DNA of 40,105 nt from Thermococcus sp. 21S7 (GCF_012027615.1 NZ_SNUT01000010.1:1-40105); one strand, 5' to 3'. Numbered from the stretch's first letter, positions 1 through 8,420 are shown. Made by a program: numbers and translations. The notes: generated by a model from the sequence alone, not told the origin.

Positions 1-275
1 AGGAATATTTAAACCTTGTGCTAACAAAAACCAACAAAAGTTACGAAAGTTACCGACTAAAGAACAGCCCCAAACTACCTGAAAGAAGACGGGGGAGAAA
101 ACCCTTAATCGTCCTCCAAAACAACCAATACAAGATTGACGGCAACAAACTAATTCTAAAAGGCCTCGGTAAGTTCAAACGTCTCGAAATCCAGTTCAAG
201 GGAAGAATACACTTTAAAGGCAAGCAGGGAAGGTTAGAAATCACTTACGACCCTCTGACCTCCTCCCCGCCGTGA
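1..275 (+). pseudogene. IS605-type TnpB fragment (internal part only)
   Basis: The frame at 18-275 encodes a basic stretch of about 80 residues (KLPERRRGRKPLIV, GNKLILKGLGKFKRLEIQF, GKQGRLEITYD) of the kind found in the middle of archaeal IS200/IS605 TnpB (OrfB) RNA-guided nucleases. A full TnpB is about 400 residues. The RuvC-like catalytic blocks and the zinc finger are absent, so this is a dead fragment. The frame stays open to the window edge, so more of the N-terminal side may lie upstream. Homology to TnpB appears to stop at about 252, where sequence resembling a right-end hairpin begins. About 55 bases at the left edge recur, inverted, at the right edge of the window. The family assignment is from recognition of the sequence; no search was run. 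Confidence 0.65.
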
Positions 276-427
276 GGGGCGAGGCTTTCAAAAGAAAAAT
301 GTAATTGGCCTGAGACCGGGCCAGAGGGGTTGAAGACTCGCTTTTGGCGGGATTTAATGAGACTCCTCAAACCTTCCCGCCCTCTGGGTAGAGGCTAAAT
401 CCCCTTCAGGGCAGGAAGAGGTCAGCT
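256..427. other. Palindrome-rich tract after the tnpB fragment (possible IS right end or omega-RNA relic)
   Basis: No convincing gene lies between 276 and 450. The tract opens with GACCTCCTCCCCGCCGTGAG (258-277) and closes with a degenerate inverted version of it (AGGGCAGGAAGAGGTCAGC, 408-425). Between them are nested complementary blocks: GGCC 307-310 with 319-322, GGCGGGA 346-352 with TCCCGCC 375-381, and CCAGAG 321-326 with CTCTGG 382-387. The last two 3' arms are contiguous, as in a bulged hairpin. IS605 elements carry a structured omega-RNA at their right end, so this may be a relic of one. A MITE-like remnant is the alternative. Confidence 0.45.
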
Positions 428-480
428 AATAACCTAAAAATTTAATAAGCATGAAACGGCCTTTCATTTGTGATGAAATC

Positions 481-1170
481 ATGGAATTCATAGCCTTCAC
501 ATACGTCGGGAACTTTGTGAAGGAGGAGATTATAAGGGAGGTCGTGTTCAACGTATTTGATGAAGCCAATCATTTCTTCGAGGAGAGCGATATCCCCCTG
601 CGGTTTCTGTACATCGGGAAGCTCAAGCTTGAGCCGGGATACCTGATAAGCCTGAACACCCCTGAAGGTAAGGTCCGGGTTTACCCCCTCGAAGCGCTGG
701 TCGACGTCCTCCACGCCAAGCTGCTCAACGAGATAGGGGAGAGGCCCGACATCAAGATGAACAAGATATTCGCCCTGACAACATTTCCCCTCGTCTCCCG
801 CAATCCCTACTTCGATTTCTTCGAGAAGTTCCTGGGGATACACGAAACCCGGCTCGGCCTCAGAATCATGGTGCTCTCAATGAAGCCCTTCGAACCCCCA
901 GAGCTCTCAGAGCTCCTTAAGAAACCCGGGGAGAGTGCGGATAAGGAGATTCTGAGGGCCAGGCTTGAACTCTTCAAGAACCGCCTCCTTAAAGGGGTTC
1001 TCCACGAGGTCGGCCACAGCTTCGGCCTCGACCACTGTACCGGCAACTGCGTCATGAACTCGCCATCGAGCATGGAGGAGTGGGACTCCCGGATGCTCGG
1101 CTACTGCGATTCCTGCTTCATCAGCCTCAAAAGGGCCGTTGAATGGTCCGACCTCAACCTCAGGGATTGA
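481..1170 (+). CDS. amzA: Archaemetzincin, zinc-dependent metalloprotease
   Basis: This is a 229-residue cytosolic metalloprotease of the archaemetzincin family. From the start used here, the zinc site HEVGH is at 175-179, followed by GLDH with the third histidine at 185. Then come C186, C190, the Met-turn at M192, and a CDSC pair (C209, C212) that forms the family's second zinc site. The family order HExxHxxG..HC..C.M..CxxC is complete, so the enzyme should be active. Substrates are unknown. An in-frame ATG at 451 would add 10 residues. The later ATG at 481 is preferred because a TATA-like TTTAATAA lies at 441-448, too close to 451, and because family members start near MEFIAF-type strands. 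It stands alone between an IS remnant and a pseudogene. It is somewhat longer than the roughly 180 residues usual in the family. Confidence 0.88.
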   Translation: MEFIAFTYVGNFVKEEIIREVVFNVFDEANHFFEESDIPLRFLYIGKLKLEPGYLISLNTPEGKVRVYPLEALVDVLHAKLLNEIGERPDIKMNKIFALTTFPLVSRNPYFDFFEKFLGIHETRLGLRIMVLSMKPFEPPELSELLKKPGESADKEILRARLELFKNRLLKGVLHEVGHSFGLDHCTGNCVMNSPSSMEEWDSRMLGYCDSCFISLKRAVEWSDLNLRD

Positions 1171-1172
1171 GC

Positions 1173-1749
1173 GATGGGTAGAGCACGTTCCTGAGTTCAT
1201 GGCACTGAAAATTGAGGATGCGTTCAAACGGGGCGCCAGGAACGTTAACTTCGTCGGCGGCGAGCCGACGCCCAACCTGACTTTCATTCTGGAAACCTGA
1301 GGTACGTGACCGTCCCGATTCCTGTCGTCTGGAACTCTAACATGTACATGAGCGAAGAAGCCATGAGGCTCCCCGATGGCGTGGTTGACGTTTATCTCGC
1401 CGATTTTAAGTGGGGAAACGACGTCTGCGCAGGGAAGTATTCGAGAGTCCTGAGGTACTGGAAGGTCGTGACGAGGAATTTCCTCCTCGCTAGGAGGCAC
1501 CTTGGAGCGGAGTTCATCATAAGGCACCTCGTGGTTCCGGGACACATCGAATGCTGCACGAGGCCTGTGCTCGAATGGATATCCAAGAACCTCGGACGCG
1601 ACGTGCGCCTCAACGTGATGTTCCAGTACCGGCCGGAATACAGGGCGGGTGAGCATCCGGAGATCAGCAGGAGGCTTAACAACGAGGAAATGCGAAAAGC
1701 CGCGGAGATGGTTGAGGAATTCGCCTTTAAAAACGCCCTGGTGGGCTAA
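1173..1749 (+). pseudogene. Radical SAM protein remnant (pyruvate formate-lyase activase-like), truncated and frameshifted
   Basis: Two consecutive frames together encode the middle and C-terminal part of a PflA-like radical SAM protein. The first holds RGARNVNFVGGEPT and ends at a TGA at 1298-1300. The second resumes at once with RYVTVPIPVVWNSNMYMS and runs to 1749. Restoring one C in the CC just before the TGA would read LETLRYVT without interruption, so a single-base deletion is the simplest explanation. The N-terminal part with the CxxxCxxC cluster ligands is missing, and coding similarity begins directly after the archaemetzincin stop. The gene is therefore doubly dead. The second half could still be translated as a 147-residue product from 1306, but it would have no cluster. 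Confidence 0.8.
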
Positions 1750-1860
1750 TCCCTACCAAGATTTTTAGTATATCTGCCCTTCTGGCGGTATTGCGGTCGT
1801 TATCTGCAGTCTCCTGATGTCATCTCAATGCTGGGGATTTATCGTTTCCGGAACCGCAAA

Positions 1861-1912
1861 ATTTATAAAGAATTGCACATATGCAATATTGCAGTTACAT
1901 GTGGAGAGGTGA
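1861..1912 (+). promoter_or_regulatory. Promoter with overlapping TGCA palindromes and RBS
   Basis: A TATA box ATTTATAAA (1861-1869) is followed immediately by three TGCA half-sites. TTGCA-CATA-TGCAA (1873-1886) is an inverted repeat, and TGCAATATTGCA (1882-1893) is a perfect 12-base palindrome sharing the middle arm. This is where transcription should begin, so a bound protein would most likely repress. GAGAGGTGAT (1903-1912) is the ribosome binding site for the ATG at 1919. Confidence 0.65.
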
Positions 1913-1918
1913 TATAAC

Positions 1919-2380
1919 ATGAAGAAGTTGCTGGCTGGATTCATGGCTTTGGCCGTGTTCGGGCTCGTGTTTGGAGCCGTTGCGGCCTACCAGGGCACTC
2001 CGGGACCAAACCCGGAAGTTGAGAGAAGCGCTACCCCCATGGCCTACGCCAGGGGCATGGGGCACGGAAACGGCGGCATGATGGCCGGAGAGGGCACTCC
2101 CTACATGGGGCTCGGTGTGAAGTCGGCCAACCTAACCAAGGTCAGCGTTGACCCCGCGGAGGTAACCGACTACCTTGTCCAGGTCTCGGTTGAGGAGTTC
2201 ACGAACAACCGCGGCATAACCGTCCAGAAACTCATCTACGATGGCGACTACGTTGGGAAGGTCGTCGGCGACTACAACCTCGATGAGCTGGACGTTTACG
2301 CCGCCTACGAAACCCTTAACGGTGTTAAGGTTTTCCTGGCCCACGACGGCAGCATAGTGGGATTCGTTCTCATGAAGTGA
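1919..2380 (+). CDS. Small exported Met/Gly/His-rich protein of unknown function
   Basis: This 153-residue protein has a typical Sec signal peptide (MKK, then a hydrophobic core to about residue 23 with GAVAA before YQG). Next comes a flexible stretch rich in Gly, Met and His (ARGMGHGNGGMMAGEGTPYMG, about 45-65), then a compact acidic domain (about 70-153) of predicted strand character. There are no cysteines. I do not recognise a named family. The Met/His-rich segment resembles copper-binding linkers, which is only a suggestion. The gene is monocistronic, with its own promoter and operator upstream and a T-rich terminator downstream. It may respond to whatever ligand controls the TGCA operator. 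Confidence 0.75.
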   Translation: MKKLLAGFMALAVFGLVFGAVAAYQGTPGPNPEVERSATPMAYARGMGHGNGGMMAGEGTPYMGLGVKSANLTKVSVDPAEVTDYLVQVSVEEFTNNRGITVQKLIYDGDYVGKVVGDYNLDELDVYAAYETLNGVKVFLAHDGSIVGFVLMK

Positions 2381-2392
2381 GCCCCAGCTCCT

Positions 2393-2407
2393 TCATTTTT
2401 TAATTTT
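2393..2407 (+). terminator. T-rich intrinsic archaeal terminator
   Basis: ATTTTTTAATTTT follows the 1919-2380 gene within 30 bases and lies between two convergent genes. Thymidine runs without a required hairpin are the usual archaeal termination signal. Confidence 0.55.
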
Positions 2408-2425
2408 CAGCCCGAGAGTCCTGTT

Positions 2426-2887
2426 CTATGAACCACCCATAAGCTTTCTCGCTTCCTCAAGAACCTTCCCCGCGTGGCCCTTTGCCCGGACGTTGTGCTT
2501 TTCCCACACGATTTCTCCGTTCGGGTTGAATATGAACGTGCTCCTTATCACACCCTCGTACTCTTTCCCGTAGCGCTTTTTCCTGCCCCATGCACCGAGG
2601 GCCTTTATCAGCTCCGCCCCGGGGTCGCTGAGAAGCCTTACTCCCAGCCCGTGCTTCTCCTTGAATCGAATGTGGCTTTTCACGGAGTCCTTTGAGACGC
2701 CCACAACCTGAAAGCCAAGCTTTTCGAACTCCCCGAGCAGTTCCGTGAATTCCCTCGCCTCGGCCGTGCAGCCAGGCGTGTTGTCCTTTGGATAGACGTA
2801 GAGAACCGTCCATCTGCCACCCAGAACTTCGCGGAGTGAGACATCCCTTCCATCCTCATCGAAAACCCTAACCTCCAGCGGGTTCAT
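2426..2887 (-). CDS. bcp: Peroxiredoxin, Bcp/PrxQ type, single-cysteine variant
   Basis: This is a thiol peroxidase reducing hydrogen peroxide and alkyl hydroperoxides in the cytosol. The 153-residue thioredoxin-fold protein has the peroxidatic motif YPKDNTPGC with C40 as active cysteine. Many PrxQ enzymes carry the resolving cysteine five residues later (position 45). Here that residue is Arg, and the protein has no other cysteine, so it must be recycled by an external thiol. The gene is divergent from pyruvate kinase. Its promoter contains an inverted repeat nearly identical to that of feoABC, which suggests control by iron or a metal-dependent repressor. Length and motif order are normal for the family. 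Confidence 0.93.
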   Translation of the reverse strand: MNPLEVRVFDEDGRDVSLREVLGGRWTVLYVYPKDNTPGCTAEAREFTELLGEFEKLGFQVVGVSKDSVKSHIRFKEKHGLGVRLLSDPGAELIKALGAWGRKKRYGKEYEGVIRSTFIFNPNGEIVWEKHNVRAKGHAGKVLEEARKLMGGS

Positions 2888-2903
2888 TCTACCACCCCTC
2901 CAG

Positions 2904-2930
2904 TTAGGGCATCCTAATTCATAAATCTTT
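2904..2930 (-). promoter_or_regulatory. Peroxiredoxin promoter with DtxR-like operator
   Basis: Read on the minus strand, a TATA-like GATTTATGAA is followed by TTAGG-ATGC-CCTAA (plus strand 2904-2917), 17 bases before the start codon. Extended, the site reads GAATTAGGATGCCCTAAC. It matches the feoA site at 25102-25118 in the arms and in the flanking GAAT and C. Its position between TATA box and start fits a repressor. Confidence 0.65.
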
Positions 2931-2982
2931 CCGAGGGCAAGTTATTTAGGGATTGAGTCGAATTGTTCCATTAGGTGAGAAC

Positions 2983-4419
2983 ATGAGGCTCCCATCCCAT
3001 AAAACCAAGATAGTGGCCACCATAGGCCCCGCCTCAATGAAGAGAACGACCTTTGAGGCCATGGTGAAAGCGGGACTGAGCGTCGCGAGGATAAACTTCG
3101 CCCACGGCGACCTTGAGCAGCATGCAAGGACGGTTGCTATGGTGAGGGAAGTTTCGGAGAGGCTCAACCGCCCGGTGGCAATTCTCGGGGATCTCCCGGG
3201 AGTAAAAATCCGCGTGGGGGAGATTCTCAACGGTTCCGTAACACTGAGACGGTGGCAGACCGTCGTTCTGACAACGAGGGACATCGTTGGGACAGAAGGT
3301 GAGATACCCGTGGAGTTCAAGGAGTTCCCCAAAATGGTGTCGAAGGGGGACATCATCTACCTGAGCGATGGCTTCATAGCGCTGCGCGTTGAGGAGGTTC
3401 GCGGTCAGGACGTCGTCTGCAAGGTTCTCGTCGGCGGAACGCTGTTCTCGCACAAGGGCATCAACGTGCCGAAGGCAAGAATGGCCATAGATGCAGTAAC
3501 GGACAGGGATTTGAGGTTCATCGAATTCGCGATTGAACACGGCATTGACGCCGTCGGCATAAGCTTCGTGGGTTCGGCCTACGACGTTCTCAAGGTCAGG
3601 AGATTCGTGGAGGAGAGGAACGGGAGTCTCTTCATAATCGCGAAGATAGAGAGGCCGGACGCCGTGAAGAACTTCGACGACATACTCTGTGCCGCCGACG
3701 GCATCATGATAGCCAGGGGCGACCTCGGTGTTGAAATGCCCATCGAGAAGCTTCCCGTCCTTCAGAAGAAGCTCATACACAAGGCCAACGTTGCCGGAAA
3801 GCCCGTGATAACCGCTACACAGATGCTGGAGAGCATGACCGAAGAGAAGCTGCCCACCAGGGCGGAGGTCACGGACGTGGCGAACGCGATTTTAGACGGC
3901 ACCGACGCGGTTATGCTCTCCGAGGAAACGGCGGTCGGCAAGTACCCCGTCGATGCGGTCAGGATGATGGCACGGATAGCCAAGACAATAGAGGCCTACA
4001 GGGATTCCCAGTGGTCCGCTCGCATAATCGAGTGGAAGATGACCCGCTGGAGCGAGAAGGGCCCGAAGAAGGGCACGATAAAGGACACGATAGCCCGGAG
4101 CATTATAGAGGCGCTGAACTCAATGGACATCAAGTACATACTCACCCCCACCAGAACGGGAGAAACGGCAAGGCTCATATCGCGCTTCAAGCCCAAGCAG
4201 TGGGTTCTGGCCTTCGCCACCGACGGACGCGTCGCGAGAAAGCTGATGTTTTCGTACGGTGTCTACCCGTTCGTCGTCAGCGAGACCAGCGAGGAGGAGA
4301 TACTGCGCCTCATACGGGGACTGGGATTGGTCAGGCAGAACGATACGGTCCTTCTGACCAAGGGAACGCCGATAGGGAAAACGGTCGGCACGAACACCAT
4401 AAGGATATTCACCGTCTGA
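2983..4419 (+). CDS. pyk: Pyruvate kinase
   Basis: Pyruvate kinase converts phosphoenolpyruvate and ADP to pyruvate and ATP at the end of glycolysis. The 478-residue protein starts at the ATG at 2983, preceded by AGGTGA (2973-2978). An upstream in-frame TTG at 2953 has no ribosome binding site. The sequence shows the N-terminal [12 protein letters not shown] and ARINFAHGD blocks, the B-domain from about 70 to 165, and the catalytic core [12 protein letters not shown] with K221 and E223. It also has IARGDLGVE with the metal ligand D247, and the substrate helix TATQMLESM. The C-terminal allosteric domain is complete, so the enzyme should be functional. The trmY gene follows on the same strand after about 26 bases and may be cotranscribed. 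Confidence 0.97.
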   Translation: MRLPSHKTKIVATIGPASMKRTTFEAMVKAGLSVARINFAHGDLEQHARTVAMVREVSERLNRPVAILGDLPGVKIRVGEILNGSVTLRRWQTVVLTTRDIVGTEGEIPVEFKEFPKMVSKGDIIYLSDGFIALRVEEVRGQDVVCKVLVGGTLFSHKGINVPKARMAIDAVTDRDLRFIEFAIEHGIDAVGISFVGSAYDVLKVRRFVEERNGSLFIIAKIERPDAVKNFDDILCAADGIMIARGDLGVEMPIEKLPVLQKKLIHKANVAGKPVITATQMLESMTEEKLPTRAEVTDVANAILDGTDAVMLSEETAVGKYPVDAVRMMARIAKTIEAYRDSQWSARIIEWKMTRWSEKGPKKGTIKDTIARSIIEALNSMDIKYILTPTRTGETARLISRFKPKQWVLAFATDGRVARKLMFSYGVYPFVVSETSEEEILRLIRGLGLVRQNDTVLLTKGTPIGKTVGTNTIRIFTV

Positions 4420-4445
4420 TGCCTTTTTATCTTCGGGTGATCAGA

Positions 4446-5057
4446 GTGAGGACATTCATAATCAAGGCCAGCAAAGCCCACACCGCCCCTGATTTCAAGC
4501 TCAAAGACCTACCCGGCACGAGCGGTAGAATAGACCTTCTGTGCAGGGTTCTCAACTCCGCCTTCCTCCTGTCGCACGGCTTCAGAAAAAACGTCAGGGT
4601 GTGGCTGAGCCTCTACGGCCCGCCAAACCCACCGAAGGCGATAAGGTTTGAGGGTCAGGAGATGAGGCCGAAGACGCTCAACCCCGATGAGCTCAGCACC
4701 GCCAAGCTGATAATCCGCGCGCTTAAGGCCGCCAAAGGCCTACGGGAACCAAGCAGAGAGATCGAAGTCCTGCCCGGCATCTACGTGAGCAACATGACCT
4801 TCGAGGACATCGTTAGAAGAACCCTCAAGGGCTCCGCCCTCTACTACCTCCACGAGGAAGGAAGACCGATCGCCGACGAGAGCTTTCCCCTGAACGTTGC
4901 CTTCGTTCTCGGTGATCACGAGGGACTGGGAAAGGAAGACGAGGCGTTCCTAGGGGGGATAGCACAAAAAATAAGCGTCGGGAGGAAGAGCTACCTCGCA
5001 TCCCATGTAGTCGCCTACGTCAATATTTTCCTCGACTCCCTCACTCCTCCGCCCTGA
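4446..5057 (+). CDS. trmY: tRNA (pseudouridine(54)-N1)-methyltransferase TrmY
   Basis: TrmY methylates N1 of pseudouridine 54 in the T-loop of archaeal tRNA using S-adenosylmethionine. The 203-residue SPOUT-class protein begins [16 protein letters not shown]. It has the knot-forming segment [10 protein letters not shown] near residue 155 and the C-terminal [12 protein letters not shown] strand and helix. The GTG at 4446 is taken as start because GGGTGAT (4435-4441) sits just before it and because the family begins with this strand. The frame is open much further upstream, but only as a shadow of pyk. The 3' end overlaps the convergent DUF2258-like gene by 17 bases. Confidence 0.92.
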   Translation: MRTFIIKASKAHTAPDFKLKDLPGTSGRIDLLCRVLNSAFLLSHGFRKNVRVWLSLYGPPNPPKAIRFEGQEMRPKTLNPDELSTAKLIIRALKAAKGLREPSREIEVLPGIYVSNMTFEDIVRRTLKGSALYYLHEEGRPIADESFPLNVAFVLGDHEGLGKEDEAFLGGIAQKISVGRKSYLASHVVAYVNIFLDSLTPPP

Positions 5058-5493
5058 GCTTCAGCGACGTGTGCTCCTGCTTGAGCTCCTCAATTTTCTC
5101 GATTAGCTCGTCGCTGAGCCTCTTCAGGCTGAGCGCCACTTCCTCAATGGCCTTAATCTTCTCCTCAAGTTCTCTCTCGCGCTCCTCAACTTCCTCCATC
5201 GCCTTCGCGAGCCTCTTTTCCTCGTCCTTCCTGTAAACCTCGATGTTCAGTGCCTCGTAGTCCCATCTGATGGACCCCCCTTCAATCCTGAACGGCACCG
5301 TTATCCTGATAACGTCGCTCTTCTCAACGCCAAGCTCCTGGAGCCTCTCAAAGATTCTCTGGTTCAGCTCCCCTGCCGCCCTGACGACCTCCCTTGGATC
5401 GACTTTCTTCCGCGTCAGTGCGAAGAGAACGCGCCTCACCTTGTGGGCATAGCCAGAGGCACGAACGAATCCGGTACTCAGCCTCACGGCCAT
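5041..5493 (-). CDS. DUF2258-like protein with C-terminal coiled coil
   Basis: This 150-residue protein has an N-terminal globular domain (about 1-90, starting [21 protein letters not shown]) and a long charged helix (about 92-150, [19 protein letters not shown]) that should form a coiled coil. It resembles the archaeal family DUF2258, whose function is unknown to me. The assignment is by general resemblance. The start is ambiguous: the codons are GTG GTG ATG and the ATG (5493) is preferred. There are no catalytic motifs or membrane segments. It is convergent with trmY and upstream of the separate tld operon in the same direction, 60 bases apart. Confidence 0.75.
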   Translation of the reverse strand: MAVRLSTGFVRASGYAHKVRRVLFALTRKKVDPREVVRAAGELNQRIFERLQELGVEKSDVIRITVPFRIEGGSIRWDYEALNIEVYRKDEEKRLAKAMEEVEERERELEEKIKAIEEVALSLKRLSDELIEKIEELKQEHTSLKLRAEE

Positions 5494-5554
5494 CACCACA
5501 AGTGTGTTGTCCTTTAGAAAATAAATAACTAACGGTAAAGAAAAGGTGGAAGGG

Positions 5555-6880
5555 TCACTTCCCCGCTATCTTCACGTTCTCAAACTTCACGAAGGGCGTT
5601 ATGATGGTCGTCATGAAGGGCATTACCGTCTGCTCCTTCGAAACTTCACTCGCCCCCTTCAGCAGTTCGTAGACGTTGCCCGCAATGAGGAAGACGCTGG
5701 AACCGACGACTTCTCCGTCCTCGATGAGGAACGCCGGGTTCGCAGTTACCGCGAAGTTTCCGTTGTCCGGGTTGCTTGAGTGTGCACCCTGGAAGCCGTC
5801 CACGAAGTAGCCGTGCTCGATTTCGGATATCATATCCTCCAGAGAGCGCTTTCCGTTCTCGATAACCATGCTGTGGAACCCGATGTTTATTCCTCCGCTG
5901 TTCAGGTCGCGCTTGCCGTTTCCTGTACTCTCGGTGCCGTGAACCTTCGCCCAGTAGTTGTCCCAGACGAAGCCCTTGAAGGTTCCGTTCTCGATGAGGA
6001 CGTTCTTCCTCGTCGGAACCCCCTCTCCGTCAGCTATGACAGGCTCGATGGCCAGCTCGTGGAACGGGTCGTCGTATATCGTGAGCACGTCGCTGGCTAT
6101 CTTCTCCCCGACCTTTTCTGCAAGGGGCGTCGTCTCCTTAACCAGGCGCTCGCCGCTGAAGGCCGGGAAGAGGGCATAGCTGAAGAGTCCCGCTATCGCC
6201 CAGGGGCCGAGTATTATCGGAACCTCCTCGTTTTTGCTTGCCTTGACGCTGTACGCCCATTTAACTTTCTGAACCGCCCTCTCGACGACCCCGTCAACGT
6301 CCAGGTTGAGGTCCCTCCTGGCATCGAAGTCGAAGATTCCGGGGGTAACGGTGCCCTCCTTTCTTCCCACCAGTTCAAGGAAGAAGAAGGCCGCACCGCC
6401 TTCCTGGAATACGTCTATTCCGTGGGAGTTGACGATGTGGCGCTCCTCCCACGAAACGCCGCCCTCTCCGCCCGCCACGATGACGTTCTCGTCCTTCTCA
6501 CGGGCGAGCTTTATGCCGCGGACGAGCATCTCAACGAGCTGATCAGGGGAGGCATCCTTCAGCTCGTAGTTGGGCTTCGGCTTCTCCCTGTATTTGCCCG
6601 GCTCGGGCAGGGAGACCCACTTCTCGTCCCTGCTGTTCAGCTTTGCCATCTTCGCCGCCTGTTCTATTGCCTCCCTTATCCTAGCAGGCTCGTCGCTGTC
6701 TATTATGGCCAGTCCGAGGCGCTTGTCCTTTATTCCGCGGAGTATCGTGACCGCGCCGCTTCTCGTGGAGGCCATCGAAATCTCGTTGAGCTCGACGCTT
6801 GCACTAACGTCCTTGGAGCGGTAAACGGCAATCTCAAGCTCGTCGAAAAACTTCTCGCCGTACCTTATGAGTTCCTCCAT
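5555..6880 (-). CDS. tldE: TldE/PmbA-type subunit of the TldD-TldE protease
   Basis: This 441-residue protein of the PmbA/TldD (modulator of DNA gyrase) family lacks the HExxxH zinc motif and so is the TldE-type partner. In Escherichia coli TldD and TldE form a heterodimer that digests unfolded peptides and matures microcin B17. The sequence has the family landmarks: the N-terminal EIAVYRSKDVSASVE strand pair, GGEGGVSWEERHIVNSHG, RKNVLIENGTFKGFV, and NPDNGNFAVTANPAFLIEDGE near the C-terminus. The ATG at 6880 is preceded by GAGGTGG and lies 10 bases after the tldD stop, so the two genes are cotranscribed. A longer open frame upstream overlaps tldD and is ignored. Confidence 0.93.
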   Translation of the reverse strand: MEELIRYGEKFFDELEIAVYRSKDVSASVELNEISMASTRSGAVTILRGIKDKRLGLAIIDSDEPARIREAIEQAAKMAKLNSRDEKWVSLPEPGKYREKPKPNYELKDASPDQLVEMLVRGIKLAREKDENVIVAGGEGGVSWEERHIVNSHGIDVFQEGGAAFFFLELVGRKEGTVTPGIFDFDARRDLNLDVDGVVERAVQKVKWAYSVKASKNEEVPIILGPWAIAGLFSYALFPAFSGERLVKETTPLAEKVGEKIASDVLTIYDDPFHELAIEPVIADGEGVPTRKNVLIENGTFKGFVWDNYWAKVHGTESTGNGKRDLNSGGINIGFHSMVIENGKRSLEDMISEIEHGYFVDGFQGAHSSNPDNGNFAVTANPAFLIEDGEVVGSSVFLIAGNVYELLKGASEVSKEQTVMPFMTTIITPFVKFENVKIAGK

Positions 6881-6890
6881 CTTCACCACC

Positions 6891-8258
6891 TCACCCGATG
6901 AGGATTCCTCCGTCAAAGCGCATGTGCGGACCGCCCGAGCTGACGAAGGCCGTCTGTCCCTTTCCGCAGAAGCCGACCTCAAGGCCGAAGTCCTTGCCGA
7001 CCGCGCTTATCTTCTTCAGCGCCTCGATGGCAACTCCGGTAATCGAGGTGTCCCTTATCGACTCGGCGATTTCACCGTTCCTGATGACGTAGCCCTCCTG
7101 GACGCCGACCTGGAAGGCGCTGTTGAGCTGGGCCTGGCCGCCGCGGAAGTCGACGACGTAGTAGCCGAACTTGATGTCCTCGATGAGCTCCTCGAAGGAG
7201 TAATCGCCCGGCTCAAAAATCGTGTTCCTCATCCTGATTATAGGCGGGTAGCGGTAGCTCTCGGCCCTCGCGTGGCCGTTCGGCTCCATTCCCCACTTCG
7301 CCGCGTACTCGCGGTTGAGCATTATCTCCTTCAGGATTCCGTTCTCGATGATGCGTATGTCCCTCACCGGAACGCCCTCGTCGTCGTACTTGTCGTTTCC
7401 AAAGCCGCCCTCAACGTAGCGCTCGCTCATTGTGACGTACTCGGGAGCAATCTGCTTGCCGATGAGGTCCTTGAAGGGCGAGTTTATCGTGAGGTCTGCC
7501 TCCGCGAGGTGGCCTAAAGCTTCGTGGGCGATGATTCCAACGACGATTGGGCCCGCAACGATGGGGAACTCGCCGCGCTTCGGGGCGACGCCCTTAAGCT
7601 GGCTGTGCATCTTCCTCAGCAGTCTCTCGGTGACCTTCTCGTTTGGCTCGTGCTCCGTCATGAGCTCCCAGCCGTAGTCCACGGCGCCTATGCTGTCCCT
7701 GGCCATGGCCAGCTTTCCGTCGGCCTTTCCGGTGACGTAGGTTCCCTGGTAGAGGTAGTTGTAGTCCCACTCTATGCGCGTTCCCTCGCTGGTGAGGAGG
7801 ATTTTCTGCCCGCCGCCGTCCTCGTAGCGAACCTGGACGCTCTTAACGGCCTCGTCCTCCTTCAAAAGCTTCTCCAGCTCCCTGAGGTGCGCGACCTTCT
7901 CCTCTATGTCAACCTCTTTCGGCTTGACCTTCATTTTGCTCTTCACGAAGTCCTCGACCGGCTTTATCTCGGCCAGCTCTATCTTCTCCCTCTTGGTCTC
8001 GGCGGCCGCTTTAGCCAGCTTGTAAGCCTCCTCGATTTTTCTCTCAAGGTTCGAGAGGTCGCTGGTCGAGGCAAACCCCCATGCTCCATCGGCCAAAACC
8101 CTTATTGCAACGCCCCTGTTCAGCTTCCCGGTAAAGCTGGTAAAAACGCCGTCCTTGAGGGAAAGTGCCGTCTTTCTAAGGTCCTCATAGCGTAGTTCCA
8201 CGTAGTCTGCTCTCAGGTTCTCCTCCGCCCAGCGGAGGGCTTTCTCCAGTTTCTCCAT
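6891..8258 (-). CDS. tldD: TldD metalloprotease subunit
   Basis: This 455-residue catalytic subunit carries the zinc motif HEALGH at 245-250 (HExxxH). It has the conserved glycine-rich C-terminus (VGFCGKGQTAFVSSGGPHMR), whose cysteine is a metal ligand in bacterial TldD. The active site should lie inside a TldD-TldE cavity admitting only unfolded or short peptides. The ATG at 8258 is chosen because GGTGAT lies four bases before it. An ATG at 8264 and a GTG at 8267 are possible alternatives. tldE follows after 10 bases. A TATA box (CTTTTATAGT on the minus strand, 8303-8312) lies about 45 bases upstream. Confidence 0.94.
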   Translation of the reverse strand: MEKLEKALRWAEENLRADYVELRYEDLRKTALSLKDGVFTSFTGKLNRGVAIRVLADGAWGFASTSDLSNLERKIEEAYKLAKAAAETKREKIELAEIKPVEDFVKSKMKVKPKEVDIEEKVAHLRELEKLLKEDEAVKSVQVRYEDGGGQKILLTSEGTRIEWDYNYLYQGTYVTGKADGKLAMARDSIGAVDYGWELMTEHEPNEKVTERLLRKMHSQLKGVAPKRGEFPIVAGPIVVGIIAHEALGHLAEADLTINSPFKDLIGKQIAPEYVTMSERYVEGGFGNDKYDDEGVPVRDIRIIENGILKEIMLNREYAAKWGMEPNGHARAESYRYPPIIRMRNTIFEPGDYSFEELIEDIKFGYYVVDFRGGQAQLNSAFQVGVQEGYVIRNGEIAESIRDTSITGVAIEALKKISAVGKDFGLEVGFCGKGQTAFVSSGGPHMRFDGGILIG

Positions 8259-8420
8259 AGCCATCACCGCCTGCAGTTGTCCACCAGTGTCTGGGTTCAG
8301 GAACTATAAAAGTCTTTTGAACATTTCGATGGGGGTCGAAAGGATTATCACAGAGATTATTGTTATATATAGTAAACTAAATCTAACTGTATCTTTTTGA
8401 ACTTCTTTTGAGCAAAAGTG

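Noticed and set aside
442-1656. Minus-strand frames across the archaemetzincin region
   Set aside because: They are antisense to a well-supported gene and its pseudogene neighbour.
4011-4445. Long plus-strand frame continuous with trmY
   Set aside because: It is the out-of-frame shadow of pyruvate kinase. A good start with binding site exists at 4446.
5780-6901. Plus-strand frame of 373 residues
   Set aside because: It lies antisense to tldE throughout, with no binding site and low-complexity composition typical of an antisense frame.
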